From assembly GCA_963667675.1 (NCBI GenBank), contig OY763929.1, positions 2,108,001 to 2,172,000 of the forward strand: a stretch of 64,000 nt of DNA, given 5' to 3'. The stretch comes from G963667675 sp963667675. GTDB lineage: Bacteria > Chloroflexota > Dehalococcoidia > Lucifugimonadales > UBA3495. The notes beneath the pieces were generated by a model, which did no database searches, was not told the origin of the DNA, and saw nothing but the letters and a program-made list of their open reading frames with translations. Within the stretch, counting starts at the first letter, position 1. Every line of letters begins with the position of its first letter. Positions 8,154 to 17,058 of this stretch are shown in pieces. The position numbers and the translations under genes are program-made.

Positions 8154-8876
8154 ATGGCGAGGCTGCAAGGCGGGGAAAAGCAGCAGTACGTAGCAGACCT
8201 CTTTGCCCGCATCGCCCGCCGGTACGACCTGATGAATGACCTGATGACCGCCGGGCTGCACCGGCGGTGGAAAGGTCAGACGGCCCAACTAACTGCGGAG
8301 GGCCTGGCAGGGAAAGCCTTGGACGTCGCCACCGGCACAGGCGACCTGGCGCTTGCCCTGTCCAAACGTCCCGGCATGGAGCACGTCGTCGGCGTAGACC
8401 TGTTGCCGGAGATGGCGACGCTGGCGCGCAACAAGGCCGCGACCGGCGGCCGGAGAGCCCACATAGGCCTCGTGTTGGGGGATGCATTGAGGCTGCCCTT
8501 TGCCGATGGTTCCTTCGCTTGCGTCACGGCAGGGTTCAGCCTGCGAAACATGCCAGACTTGGACCAGGCACTGGCGGAAATGGCGCGGGTGGTGCAGCCC
8601 GGCGGGAGAGTAACCACGCTGGAGTTGACCCCAATGCCGCCGGGAGCCTTGTCGCGGTTCATTCGATGGTATTTTCACCGGCTGACGCCGTTGATGGGAC
8701 GAATAGTCGCCGGAGACCAGCCGGCTTACACCTATCTGCCAGACTCGGTCGATGTGTTCGTCAAAGCCGAAGACTTGGTTGAACTACTCAGGAATGTCGG
8801 CTTGATGGACGTTGGGTACCGACGCATGGGCTTCGGCGCGGTTGCCGTGCATTGGGGCCGTAGCCCCTTGGATTGA
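8154..8876 (+). CDS. ubiE: demethylmenaquinone methyltransferase (UbiE/MenG)
   Basis: A 240-residue SAM-dependent C-methyltransferase that performs the last step of menaquinone formation. SAM motif I is LDVATGTGDLAL (residues 56-67). The family signature FSLRNMPDLDQALAEMARVVQPGG and the N-terminal ARRYDLMNDLMTAGLHRRWK are clear. It closes the ubiD-ubiA-ubiX-protease operon with a 4-nt gap. Confidence 0.93.
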   Translation: MARLQGGEKQQYVADLFARIARRYDLMNDLMTAGLHRRWKGQTAQLTAEGLAGKALDVATGTGDLALALSKRPGMEHVVGVDLLPEMATLARNKAATGGRRAHIGLVLGDALRLPFADGSFACVTAGFSLRNMPDLDQALAEMARVVQPGGRVTTLELTPMPPGALSRFIRWYFHRLTPLMGRIVAGDQPAYTYLPDSVDVFVKAEDLVELLRNVGLMDVGYRRMGFGAVAVHWGRSPLD

Positions 8877-9010
8877 GTCCACTGTAGGCTAATGGCACCA
8901 TAACCGGGCAACCGCTAAAATAAGGCAATATTGCACCGGCCCGCTCGAAGCGACAGACATCTCCCTTCAAGTGTCTTCATCGCGGGCCTATGCCGCACCT
9001 GGGAGGCCGG

Positions 9011-10348
9011 ATGAGCGCCATCCTCGACGAATACGTTTCCAAGCATCCCGGTTCGGCCCAGCGCTATGCAGCGGCAGTAAGGTTGTTTCCGGGAGGCGTC
9101 ACCCACGACGTAAGGTACGCCCAGCCATTTCCACTGTATATGACCCACGGCCAGGGCCCGTTGAAGTGGGACGTGGACGGCAATGAGTACGTGGACTATG
9201 TCTCCGGACATGGCGCTTTGCTTCTCGGGCACTCGCACCCGGCCATAGCCGAAGCGGTGTCCCAACAAGTATTGCGGGGCACTCACCTGGGGGCAAACAC
9301 CGACGCAGAGATACGCTGGGCCAAGGCGATTATCGCCCTGATGCCCTCCGTGGAGAAAGTGCGGTTTCACAGCTCGGGGACCGAGGCCACGTTGATGGCT
9401 ATGCGGCTTGCCCGGGCCTATACGGGCAAGTCGAAGATTATCAAGCTTCAAGACCACTTCCACGGCTGGCATGACTACGCCATGGCCGGGTCCGACCATG
9501 CGGCGCCGGGAATCCCGGAAACAAGCTGGGGAAGCATGGTGATTGTTCCCCCCGGAGACCTGAGCGCGGTCGAAGAAGCCCTGGGCCGGGACCCGGATAT
9601 AGCCGGCCTGATACTGGAACCCACCGGGGCCCACTACGGCCAGTTGCCATTCGACGACCCTGAGGACTACCTGGTTGGCCTTCGGGAACTGACCGAGCAG
9701 CACGGGGTGGCGCTGATATTCGACGAGGTGGTCACCGGCTTCCGGGCGTCGCCCGGTGGCAGCCAGGTGCGCTACAGCGTAACTCCCGACATTACCGCCA
9801 TGGCCAAGATAGTCGCTGGTGGGCTGCCCGGAGGCACTCTAGGGGGCAGGGCCGAAATTATGGACATGATGTCTCCCAGGAATGACCCGGAGTGGGACAA
9901 CAGTCACCGGGTATACCATCCGGGCACGTTCAACGCCAATCCGCTTTCCGCGGCGGCCGGCGCCGCGTGCCTGGAATTGATAGCCAATCAACCGATAAAC
10001 CGACGAGCGGACGCCATGGGCGATCGCCTAAAAACAGGCCTTAACGACATATTCGGCAGGATGGAAGTAGCCGGACACGCTCACGGCATAGCGTCGATGA
10101 TCCACGTGGTGATGGCCGACTGCGATTGCGACCGGGAGACCTGCTCGATGCCCCACAGCAAGATTAAGGAGACCACCGCATCGCCGGCGGTCACGGCGTT
10201 AAAGCGCGGCTTGCAGAACCAGGGAGTCGACGTCATGGGCCGGGGATCTTTCCTGGTGTCTGCCACTCACGGCGAAGAGCACATAGACCGGACGCTGGAA
10301 GCTTTTCAGAATACTTTGCAGGCCTTGCGGGCGGAGGGTCTGGCATAG
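9011..10348 (+). CDS. glutamate-1-semialdehyde aminomutase-like PLP aminotransferase
   Basis: A class-III PLP-dependent enzyme of about 445 residues, most similar in layout to HemL. Landmarks are RLFPGGVTHDVR, the GHSHPAIAEAV segment, FHSSGTEATLMAMRLAR (phosphate-binding), LIFDEVVTGFR (Asp to the PLP nitrogen) and AKIVAGGLPGGTLGGR with the Schiff-base lysine. HPGTFNANPLSAAAG follows. An odd cysteine patch, DCDCDRETC, lies near the C-terminus. It may be true HemL or one of the related aminotransferases of other amino-keto acids. The start is ATG 9011; an in-frame ATG at 8990 is less conserved. Confidence 0.8.
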   Translation: MSAILDEYVSKHPGSAQRYAAAVRLFPGGVTHDVRYAQPFPLYMTHGQGPLKWDVDGNEYVDYVSGHGALLLGHSHPAIAEAVSQQVLRGTHLGANTDAEIRWAKAIIALMPSVEKVRFHSSGTEATLMAMRLARAYTGKSKIIKLQDHFHGWHDYAMAGSDHAAPGIPETSWGSMVIVPPGDLSAVEEALGRDPDIAGLILEPTGAHYGQLPFDDPEDYLVGLRELTEQHGVALIFDEVVTGFRASPGGSQVRYSVTPDITAMAKIVAGGLPGGTLGGRAEIMDMMSPRNDPEWDNSHRVYHPGTFNANPLSAAAGAACLELIANQPINRRADAMGDRLKTGLNDIFGRMEVAGHAHGIASMIHVVMADCDCDRETCSMPHSKIKETTASPAVTALKRGLQNQGVDVMGRGSFLVSATHGEEHIDRTLEAFQNTLQALRAEGLA

Positions 10349-10363
10349 CCCGCCGGTAAGGGC

Positions 10364-11218
10364 TTATTGGAGGCTGACAGAGAAGACCCGGTCCAGCCCA
10401 GCCAGGTCTTTCGTTACGTTGGTCTCGACTCCGTGGAAATGCTCCCGGGCCAGCGCTTCAACTGCCGGGGCCTGCTCCGGGTCAAGTTCCAGCAAGATTG
10501 CCCCTCGATCCTTCAACTTGCCAGGCGCTTGCGCCAGCAAGCCTCTGATGCAGTCCAGTCCGTCGGGGCCGCCGTCCATGGCCAGGCGGGGTTCTCGACG
10601 GATTTCCGGCTGCAGGGTGGGAATCCTGGCGGAGGGTATGTAGGGTAAATTGGCGACGATTATGTCCACCGGTTTCGGCAGGGGTTCCAGGAGATTTCCC
10701 ATCCGCAGGACGACCCGGTCGGATACCCTGTGGGCCTTTGCGTTGCAGGCGGCCACTTCCAGCGCCTGCTTTGAAACGTCGAGGGCGTAGACGCGGGCCG
10801 TCGGCAGGTTCACAGCCAGACTGACGGCGATGGCGCCGCAGCCTGTACCTACGTCGGCTATTACCAGCTCGCGAGACTCAGCCATCACCGGCGCGGCGGA
10901 TAGGGCTAGTTCCACCAGGGTTTCGGTCTCCGGACGGGGTATCAGCACGTCGAGGTTGACCTGCAAGTCCAGGCCGTAGAACTCCCGGTGGCCCACAATG
11001 TAGGCTAGCGGCTCGCGGGCAAGCCGACGTTGCAGCATGGCGTCCAGGTCATGTTGCTGCTCCTGGCCGACTTCCAGTTCGTGGCTGGTGAATAGTTCTT
11101 GTCGGGTCGTCTGTAGCAGGTGCATCACCATCACCTCTGCCTCCAGACGAGGGTCGGCGATGCCCGATGCGTCCAGTAGCTTGTAGGCCTTTTGAATGAC
11201 CTGGCGAATGGACGCCAT
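10364..11218 (-). CDS. prmC: release factor glutamine N5-methyltransferase PrmC
   Basis: Methylates the Gln of the GGQ motif in release factors 1 and 2. It is 284 residues, with an N-terminal helical substrate-binding domain, IPRPETE at 94-100, the SAM motif VGTGCGAI at 123-130 and the catalytic tetrad as NLPY (190-193) instead of the classical NPPY. The change is at the second position, so the Asn and the following Pro-Tyr are kept and function is plausible. It lies 15 nt downstream of prfA, its substrate gene, in the same operon. Confidence 0.93.
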   Translation of the reverse strand: MASIRQVIQKAYKLLDASGIADPRLEAEVMVMHLLQTTRQELFTSHELEVGQEQQHDLDAMLQRRLAREPLAYIVGHREFYGLDLQVNLDVLIPRPETETLVELALSAAPVMAESRELVIADVGTGCGAIAVSLAVNLPTARVYALDVSKQALEVAACNAKAHRVSDRVVLRMGNLLEPLPKPVDIIVANLPYIPSARIPTLQPEIRREPRLAMDGGPDGLDCIRGLLAQAPGKLKDRGAILLELDPEQAPAVEALAREHFHGVETNVTKDLAGLDRVFSVSLQ

Positions 11219-11233
11219 TGCAGGTGGGCCGGA

Positions 11234-12313
11234 CTAGAACTGCCCGGCCTTCAACAACTGTTCCTGTTCCCAGCTGGCCAGCCGGTCGATTATGTCGTCC
11301 AGGCCGCCGTCCATCACCCGCGGCATACCATGGAAGCTGTTGCCGATTCGATGGTCGGTGATCCGGTCTTGGGGGTAGTTGTAAGTGCGGATTTTCTCGG
11401 CCCGTTCGGCGCCGCCTACTTGGGAGCGCCGATTTTGGGTGATCTCAGCGGACTGACGTTCTTGCTCGGCCTCGTAAATGCGGGCCCGGAGCATGGACAT
11501 CGCCTTCTGCTTGTTCTTGTGCTGGGAACGCTCGTCCTGGCAGACCACGGTAATCCCGGTGGGCTCGTGGACAAGCCGCACCGCCGTGGCGACCTTGTTG
11601 ACGTTCTGGCCGCCGTGGCCGCCGGCATGAAAGATGTCGGTTCGCAGGTCGCTGGGGTTGATCTTGACTTCGACTTCGTCGGCTTGGGGGAGGACCGCGA
11701 CGGTGGCCGTAGACGTATGAATCCTGCCCTGGGCTTCGGTTTCGGGAATACGCTGGACGCGGTGGACTCCTCTCTCGTATTTCAGGCGGCTGAAGGCCCC
11801 TTCGCCCTGAATCTCGAACACTATCTTGTTGAACCCTCCCAAGTCTGATGGGTTGGAGTCCATCACGTCGACCTTCCAGTTGCGCAGTTGGGCGTACCGG
11901 CTGTACGCCCGGTAGAGATCGCTGGCAAAAAGTCCTGCTTCGGCTCCGCCCGTTCCGGCCCGTATCTCTACTATGACGCTGCGTTCGTCGTTGGGATCTT
12001 TGGGAAGCAAAGCCAGCTTCAACTCCCTTTGAAGCTGGTCCAGGCGTCCATTTACGGCTTCCAGTTCATCCCTAGCCATCCGGGCCAGTTCAGGGTCGGC
12101 TTCCTCATGGAGCAGCCCCTCCAAGTCCTCTCTCTCACCGTTGAGGGCCTGGTGTTCCCTGGAGATTTCCACCAACTCCTCTAGAGAAGCGCGTTCTTTG
12201 GCCAGCTGCTGCACCTGGGCGAAATCGGCCGCCACCTCGGGCCGGGCCAAGTGTTCGTCAATTTCTTCGTAGCGGCGAAGGACTGAATCCAGCTTGTCAA
12301 ACAGCGAATTCAT
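11234..12313 (-). CDS. prfA: peptide chain release factor 1
   Basis: A class-I release factor of 359 residues that reads UAA and UAG. The GGQ peptidyl-hydrolysis motif is at 234-236 in HAGGHGGQNVNKV. The codon-recognition tripeptide is PET (190-192), the P-x-T of RF1 rather than the SPF of RF2. YNYPQDRITDHRIG is also diagnostic. It forms an operon with prmC. Confidence 0.95.
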   Translation of the reverse strand: MNSLFDKLDSVLRRYEEIDEHLARPEVAADFAQVQQLAKERASLEELVEISREHQALNGEREDLEGLLHEEADPELARMARDELEAVNGRLDQLQRELKLALLPKDPNDERSVIVEIRAGTGGAEAGLFASDLYRAYSRYAQLRNWKVDVMDSNPSDLGGFNKIVFEIQGEGAFSRLKYERGVHRVQRIPETEAQGRIHTSTATVAVLPQADEVEVKINPSDLRTDIFHAGGHGGQNVNKVATAVRLVHEPTGITVVCQDERSQHKNKQKAMSMLRARIYEAEQERQSAEITQNRRSQVGGAERAEKIRTYNYPQDRITDHRIGNSFHGMPRVMDGGLDDIIDRLASWEQEQLLKAGQF

Positions 12314-12488
12314 GCAATGTCTCGTAGGAACCGTCCAGCGCTATGGCGTAATCTGCCAGGGCGCGGTATTTCAGCTTCCAGCTTACTTTAAACCCTCTCC
12401 CCGGACAAGGCCTTGTGTCGCCGATTATGACCTTGGTATTAAAATGGACTTGCCTGGTGTTACGCCGACTGGGGTGTAGAGGTCCTCG

Positions 12489-13574
12489 ATGCGACACATC
12501 TTACACGCCGACTTGGACGCCTTTTATGCGGCGGTGGAGCAACTGGACAATCCTGAGTTGCGAGGCCGCCCGGTCTTGGTCGGGGGCCGCCCGGAGGACA
12601 GGGGGGTGGTGGCTACCGCTTCTTACGAAGCAAGAGAGTTTGGCGTCCACTCGGCGATGCCAATGCGTTCTGCGGTGCGGCGTTGCCCCCAGGGCGTTGT
12701 CGTGCCGCCTCGGTTCGGCCGTTACAGGGAGATGTCTTCCCTGGTGATGGGTATCTTCAGGCAACTGACCGACTTGGTGGAAGCCCTGTCCCTGGACGAG
12801 GCATACCTGGACGTGACTGAGGCTGTAGAGGGGGGGAAGCCGCCTCTGGCGGTGGCATTGGACCTGAAGCAACAAGTACGCGAAGGGACGGGCTTGGTCT
12901 TGTCCGTGGGGGTGGCCACCAACAAGTCGGTGGCCAAGATCGCCTCCGACCTGCGCAAGCCCGACGGCCTGGTGGTAGTTGCTCCGGGCGAGGAAGCGGA
13001 CTTTCTTGCTCCGTTGCCGGTGGGCAAGCTCTACGGCATAGGACCCAAGACCGCAGGAAGGCTGCAACAAGAGGGAGTCGAGACCATCGGCCAACTGGCG
13101 GCCCAACCGATGGACTGGTTTACTCGCCGCTTTGGCCAACGAGCCGCCGCGGTCCGCGCCAAGGCCATGGGAGAGGACCAGGAGCCGGTGCACACTGACC
13201 GGGAGACCAAATCCATAAGCGCGGAAACCACCTTTGCGTCTGACCTGGCGGAACCGGAGCGGCTGCGGCAGGAGCTGGCTCAACTGGCCTCCAATGTGGC
13301 TAGCCACTTGAGCCGCAGCGAGCTTCAGGGTAGGACGGTGACGTTGAAGGCCCGGCTGGCCGACTTTACGACGTTTACCCGGCAGGTGACCATCCCGTCA
13401 CCCACAGCTTCCGAGGAGACCATACTCGCACAGGCTTGGCGGCTGCTGTCGTTGGAAATGGCCCCGGGGCGGTCGTTCAGGTTGCTGGGGGTTGGCGTCT
13501 CTTCTTTCGACCAGAGTTCTCATGTGCAGCTATCGCTGTTTGGTGAGGGCGCCCAAGGGGATGAGTCTATCTGA
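12489..13574 (+). CDS. dinB: DNA polymerase IV
   Basis: A Y-family translesion polymerase, 361 residues. The catalytic residues lie in HADLDAFYAAVEQ (N-terminal Asp) and in the SLDEAYLDVTE motif. IASDLRKPDGL and the helix-hairpin-helix KLYGIGPKTAGRLQ are present. A little-finger domain follows, and the C-terminus carries QLSLFGE, resembling a beta-clamp binding motif. Its 3' end overlaps the convergent cofE gene by 8 nt. No clear LexA box was found upstream. Confidence 0.94.
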   Translation: MRHILHADLDAFYAAVEQLDNPELRGRPVLVGGRPEDRGVVATASYEAREFGVHSAMPMRSAVRRCPQGVVVPPRFGRYREMSSLVMGIFRQLTDLVEALSLDEAYLDVTEAVEGGKPPLAVALDLKQQVREGTGLVLSVGVATNKSVAKIASDLRKPDGLVVVAPGEEADFLAPLPVGKLYGIGPKTAGRLQQEGVETIGQLAAQPMDWFTRRFGQRAAAVRAKAMGEDQEPVHTDRETKSISAETTFASDLAEPERLRQELAQLASNVASHLSRSELQGRTVTLKARLADFTTFTRQVTIPSPTASEETILAQAWRLLSLEMAPGRSFRLLGVGVSSFDQSSHVQLSLFGEGAQGDESI

Positions 13575-14325
13575 ACAGGTCTCTGTCACCAGTCCTGATG
13601 AGGCGCTGGATGCTGGCGTCTTGCATTGGAACATAGCTGTAGCCGCGGATAATGGTCACCGGCACGCCGTCAACTTTGCCGGTCACAAGCTCAGCCGCGG
13701 CGGCCAGCTCGTCGGCCACCGCAATTTCCGTGGTGTGCATCATGTTGCCGTGGCTGTCCTCCAGGCCCACGTAGCTGAGCATGGGGTCAAGGCCGGCTAC
13801 GCCGATGGCTACGTTGGCGGCGCCGTTGCGCCAGGGCCTTCCGAACGTGTCGGAGACAATCACCGACACGTCCAGAGCCAGCCGGGCCTTGATGGAGTCC
13901 ATTATTCTTCTGGCGGAGGCGTCAGGGTCCGCGGGCAACAGAGCAACGGTTTCCGACCCTGGAATGTTGGAGGCGTCGACGCCGGCATTGGCACAGATAA
14001 AGCCGTGGCGGGTCTCGCTGATGATAACTCCCCGGTCCATGCGCACGACCCGCGCACTCTCGCGCAGGACGATCTCCGTGTGCCTGGGATCCCGACGATA
14101 GCCTTCCGTGATGGTCACCGCCAATCGCGAAGGCTCGATGCCCTCGAAGCCAATCACCCTGTCCTCGGCCTTGGACACCACCTTCTGGGTAACGACAACA
14201 ACGTCGCCGGCCTCTAAGGGAGTGCCCTGACTCCGGGCGGCGGCCATCAAGAGTTCGGCCAAGTCGTCTCCAGGCTTGACCTCCGGCATCCCCTGGACGC
14301 CGATGATTTGGAGTTCAGGAGGCAT
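13567..14325 (-). CDS. cofE: coenzyme F420:L-glutamate ligase CofE
   Basis: Adds L-glutamate to F420-0 using GTP. It is 252 residues, the length of a stand-alone archaeal-type CofE rather than the bifunctional FbiB. Landmarks are VVVTQKVVSKAEDR, GVDASNIPG and VIVSDTFGRPWRNGAANVAIG, with metal- and GTP-binding acidic residues in the latter. It is encoded apart from the other F420 genes (44.6-48.8 kb) and divergently from the adenosyltransferase gene. Confidence 0.93.
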   Translation of the reverse strand: MPPELQIIGVQGMPEVKPGDDLAELLMAAARSQGTPLEAGDVVVVTQKVVSKAEDRVIGFEGIEPSRLAVTITEGYRRDPRHTEIVLRESARVVRMDRGVIISETRHGFICANAGVDASNIPGSETVALLPADPDASARRIMDSIKARLALDVSVIVSDTFGRPWRNGAANVAIGVAGLDPMLSYVGLEDSHGNMMHTTEIAVADELAAAAELVTGKVDGVPVTIIRGYSYVPMQDASIQRLIRTGDRDLFR

Positions 14326-14376
14326 GGCTTGTTACCTCTAGGCGGTTTGTTCCAGTATACCCCTTCGCAAGCCCTA

Positions 14377-14393
14377 TGCTAAAATTCCCAAGA
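14377..14393 (+). promoter_or_regulatory. extended -10 element with start codon 8 nt downstream
   Basis: TG at 14377-14378, one base, then TAAAAT at 14380-14385 makes an extended -10. The ATG of the next gene is at 14393, so transcription would begin at or next to the start codon. There is no ribosome binding site. This suggests a leaderless mRNA. Confidence 0.4.
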
Positions 14394-14974
14394 TGGCTTC
14401 GTCTTCTTCATACAGAAAGAGGCTCTACACCAAGTTCGGCGACCAAGGCTCAACCAGCCTGCTCTACGGTGGGCGGGTGTCCAAGAACGACCTCCACACT
14501 GAGGCCTACGGGATTACCGACGAGGCCGTTTCCGCCATGGGCTTAGCGCGGGCTTTGAGCGAAGACACCAGGGTCAAAGACGCCCTGCGGGACTTGCAAC
14601 GAGAGCTATTCACGGTGGCCGCCGAACTCGCAACCGAGCCGGACAAATACGACCTCTTTCAGCAACACTTCAAGCCGGTAACTGAAGAAATGGTGGCCAA
14701 CCTGGAGTCGATGATCGACTCGTTGGAAGACGACGTAGAGATGCCCAAGGTCTTCATTTTGCCGGGCGGATCACCGGCGTCGGCGGCCTTAGACCTGGCC
14801 CGCTGCATCATCCGAAATTCCGAACGCAGGGTGGTTGCCCTGCATGAGGCCGGCCGGTTGACCAACGAGTTAGTCATCGCCTATCTGAACCGTTTGGGCG
14901 ACCTGCTGTTCGTGCTGGCACGTTATCAGGACCGGGAGTTGCCGCTGGAACGGGCGACAGGCGAGCGGAGCTAG
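14393..14974 (+). CDS. PduO-type cob(I)alamin adenosyltransferase
   Basis: Converts cob(I)alamin to adenosylcobalamin with ATP. It is 193 residues of four-helix-bundle type. The N-terminal TKFGDQGSTSLLYGG is the ATP-binding loop. ARCIIRNSERRVVAL corresponds to the conserved R-x-x-x-R-x-x-E-R helix, and YLNRLGDLLFVLAR is the C-terminal family signature. It heads a compact run with hisH (13 nt) and hisA. Confidence 0.92.
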   Translation: MASSSSYRKRLYTKFGDQGSTSLLYGGRVSKNDLHTEAYGITDEAVSAMGLARALSEDTRVKDALRDLQRELFTVAAELATEPDKYDLFQQHFKPVTEEMVANLESMIDSLEDDVEMPKVFILPGGSPASAALDLARCIIRNSERRVVALHEAGRLTNELVIAYLNRLGDLLFVLARYQDRELPLERATGERS

Positions 14975-14987
14975 GGCCGGTAGGTCG

Positions 14988-15638
14988 ATGATCAATTTAG
15001 CAGTTATAGATTACGACTCGGGCAATCTGCGCAGCGTGGCCAAGGCGCTGGAACTGACTGGCGTAACCCCCCTAGTCACGAGCAACCCAGATGACTTGGC
15101 GGCGGCGGACGCCGTCATATTTCCCGGAGTGGGGTCTGCCCCGGCGGCCATGCAGGCTTTGCGGAAACGGGGGCTGGTGCAGCCGTTGCGAGACTACGTA
15201 GCCTCGGGCCGGCCATTCTTGGGCGTATGCCTGGGCCTGCAGCTATTGATGGACCGTACCGAGGAAGGCGATACCCAGTGCCTGGGTATAATCCCCGGAG
15301 TGGTGCGGCGGCTGCCCCCAGGGATAAAGGTGCCCCACATGGGCTGGAACAGCGTAAGGCTCCAGAAACCCCACCCGGTCTTCGACGGCATCCCGCAAGA
15401 CAGCTTCTTCTATTTCGTGCATAGCTACTACGCCGTACCGTCTGAGCCCGACGGCGAAATCGGAGCTACCGATTACGGCGTCATTTTTTGCAGCGCGTAT
15501 GCCCGGGGGAACCTGATAGCCACCCAGTTTCACCCGGAAAAAAGCGGCGACACTGGAACGCGCATTTACAGGAACTTCTGCGCCTTGGCCGAGAAGCATG
15601 CCGCCGACCACCGACGCAAGTCGGCCGTCAGCCCATAA
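14988..15638 (+). CDS. hisH: imidazole glycerol phosphate synthase, glutaminase subunit
   Basis: Class-I glutamine amidotransferase that supplies ammonia to HisF in histidine synthesis. It is 216 residues. The nucleophile Cys81 lies in FLGVCLGLQLL, and His-x-Glu of the triad in QFHPEKSG. DYDSGNLRSVAKAL is the typical start. hisF is not in the window. Confidence 0.94.
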   Translation: MINLAVIDYDSGNLRSVAKALELTGVTPLVTSNPDDLAAADAVIFPGVGSAPAAMQALRKRGLVQPLRDYVASGRPFLGVCLGLQLLMDRTEEGDTQCLGIIPGVVRRLPPGIKVPHMGWNSVRLQKPHPVFDGIPQDSFFYFVHSYYAVPSEPDGEIGATDYGVIFCSAYARGNLIATQFHPEKSGDTGTRIYRNFCALAEKHAADHRRKSAVSP

Positions 15639-15670
15639 GCCGCTCAGGGTAGTCCGACGGTTAGCTTTCC

Positions 15671-16408
15671 ATGGAAGTAATCCCAGCAATCGACCTAAAG
15701 TCGGGGCGCTGCGTGCGCCTTTACCAAGGAGACTACCAGCGAGAGACGGTCTATTCGGAGGACCCGGTCGCGATGGCCCTGCACTGGCAGCAGCTAGGCG
15801 CCCCCCGGCTGCACCTGGTGGACCTGGACGGAGCGGCAGGCGGTCAACCAAGCAACCTGGAAGTCCTGTCTCAGATCATCACGGGCTTGTCCATACCGGT
15901 GCAGGTGGGAGGAGGCATCCGCGACGAGGAAACCGCGCAGGCCCTTCTGGCCGCCGGCGCAGACAGGGTGGTGCTTGGCACCGCAGCGGTGGAGCAACCC
16001 TCGCTGGTTGAAGCTCTTTGTTCACGTTATGGGACTGACAGGGTCGTCGTGGCAGTGGACGCACGGGACGGGCAAGTTGCGATAAAGGGTTGGAAGGAGC
16101 AAAGCGCTGTGAGCGCCCTGGATTTGGCGCGGCAGATGGCCTCACTGGGGGTGGCGCGCCTGCTATATACCGATATTTCCAGGGACGGCACCTTGACCCA
16201 GCCCAACGTAGAGGCCAACGCGGCCTTGGTCCGGGATACCGGGATGGCGGTACTGGCCTCAGGAGGCGTGACCGCAGTCGAGCACCTTCGGCTGCTGGCT
16301 GGCGCCGGCGTCGAAGGAGCGGTCCTGGGCCGCGCGCTATACGACGGTGTCATGACCTTGCCCGAGGCAATGGCGGCGGTCGGGGCTGAGGACACAAGGG
16401 GGACATGA
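15671..16408 (+). CDS. hisA: ProFAR isomerase HisA
   Basis: 1-(5-phosphoribosyl)-5-[(5-phosphoribosylamino)methylideneamino]imidazole-4-carboxamide isomerase, 245 residues, a TIM barrel. The two catalytic aspartates are Asp8 (IPAIDLKSG) and Asp130 (VVAVDARDG). Phosphate loops are GGGIRDEETA and LASGGV. A bifunctional PriA role cannot be excluded from sequence alone. It is co-directional with hisH. Confidence 0.93.
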   Translation: MEVIPAIDLKSGRCVRLYQGDYQRETVYSEDPVAMALHWQQLGAPRLHLVDLDGAAGGQPSNLEVLSQIITGLSIPVQVGGGIRDEETAQALLAAGADRVVLGTAAVEQPSLVEALCSRYGTDRVVVAVDARDGQVAIKGWKEQSAVSALDLARQMASLGVARLLYTDISRDGTLTQPNVEANAALVRDTGMAVLASGGVTAVEHLRLLAGAGVEGAVLGRALYDGVMTLPEAMAAVGAEDTRGT

Positions 16409-16453
16409 CCGGGCGGTCCTCTGCGGACAGGCTGATAGTAGAATGGGACCGGG

Positions 16454-17047
16454 TTAGCCGGAGCCCGATGCTGGGGCGTTGGCCCTTTTTTCCAGGAGTC
16501 CCGAGCGAATGGTGCGACGCTCGTCGGACTTGGCGAGCCAGTCTTCTCGAAACACTTCCATCAAGATGAAGTCCTGGGAAATGCGCCGGACTTTCTTGAC
16601 CGGTGTAAACCCGCTTTTCTCGAAGCATCGCTGGGCCCGCTTGTTCCACTCCAAGGTGTGCAGGTAGACCCGTTTCAGCCCTTTCTCGGTGAACAGGTAC
16701 TCCAGCAGGGTGGTCACGGCATCGTACCCGTAGGAGTCGCTCCAATAGTCCCGGTCTCCGATGACGATGCCCAGCTCCGCCTGCTTGTTGACGCTGTCCA
16801 AGTCGTAATACATGCAGTTGCCGATGAACTTGCCGTCCAAGGTCACCGTGGCAAAATGCTTGGACCCGGGGGTGGGATAGCGGAGTTGGTCCTTGAAGAT
16901 CTTCAGGTAACGGTCAAAGGTCATTGTCAGGGGATAAGCGGCGTCCAGCCGGGCCAGTTCGGGGTCGCTACGCCAAATGTAGTCGCGCTCGGCATCTTCC
17001 TCGCGCTTGTCCCGGAGTATGACCTTTGCGCCTTGAAGCTCCACCAT
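16454..17047 (-). CDS. GNAT-family N-acetyltransferase (RimJ/RimL type)
   Basis: A 197-residue acetyltransferase. It begins with VELQGAKVILRDKREEDA and has the central core FIGNCMYYDLDSVNKQAELGIVIG. A C-terminal block, LKRVYLHTLEWNKRAQRCFEKSGF, is the classic end of the GNAT fold. The substrate is unknown; RimJ-like enzymes acetylate protein N-termini or small amines. It is the last gene of a minus-strand run with the NUDIX gene 11 nt upstream. Confidence 0.82.
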   Translation of the reverse strand: MVELQGAKVILRDKREEDAERDYIWRSDPELARLDAAYPLTMTFDRYLKIFKDQLRYPTPGSKHFATVTLDGKFIGNCMYYDLDSVNKQAELGIVIGDRDYWSDSYGYDAVTTLLEYLFTEKGLKRVYLHTLEWNKRAQRCFEKSGFTPVKKVRRISQDFILMEVFREDWLAKSDERRTIRSGLLEKRANAPASGSG

Positions 17048-17058
17048 AAGCCGGTACC

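Noticed and set aside
10347..10364. Bidirectional terminator between the aminotransferase and prmC
   Set aside because: Stem of only 5 bp (AGCCC/GGGCT) without a U-tract; too weak.
12413..12442. dinB promoter TTGTGT-N18-TATTAA
   Set aside because: Both boxes are weak, and no LexA-like operator supports it; left unannotated.
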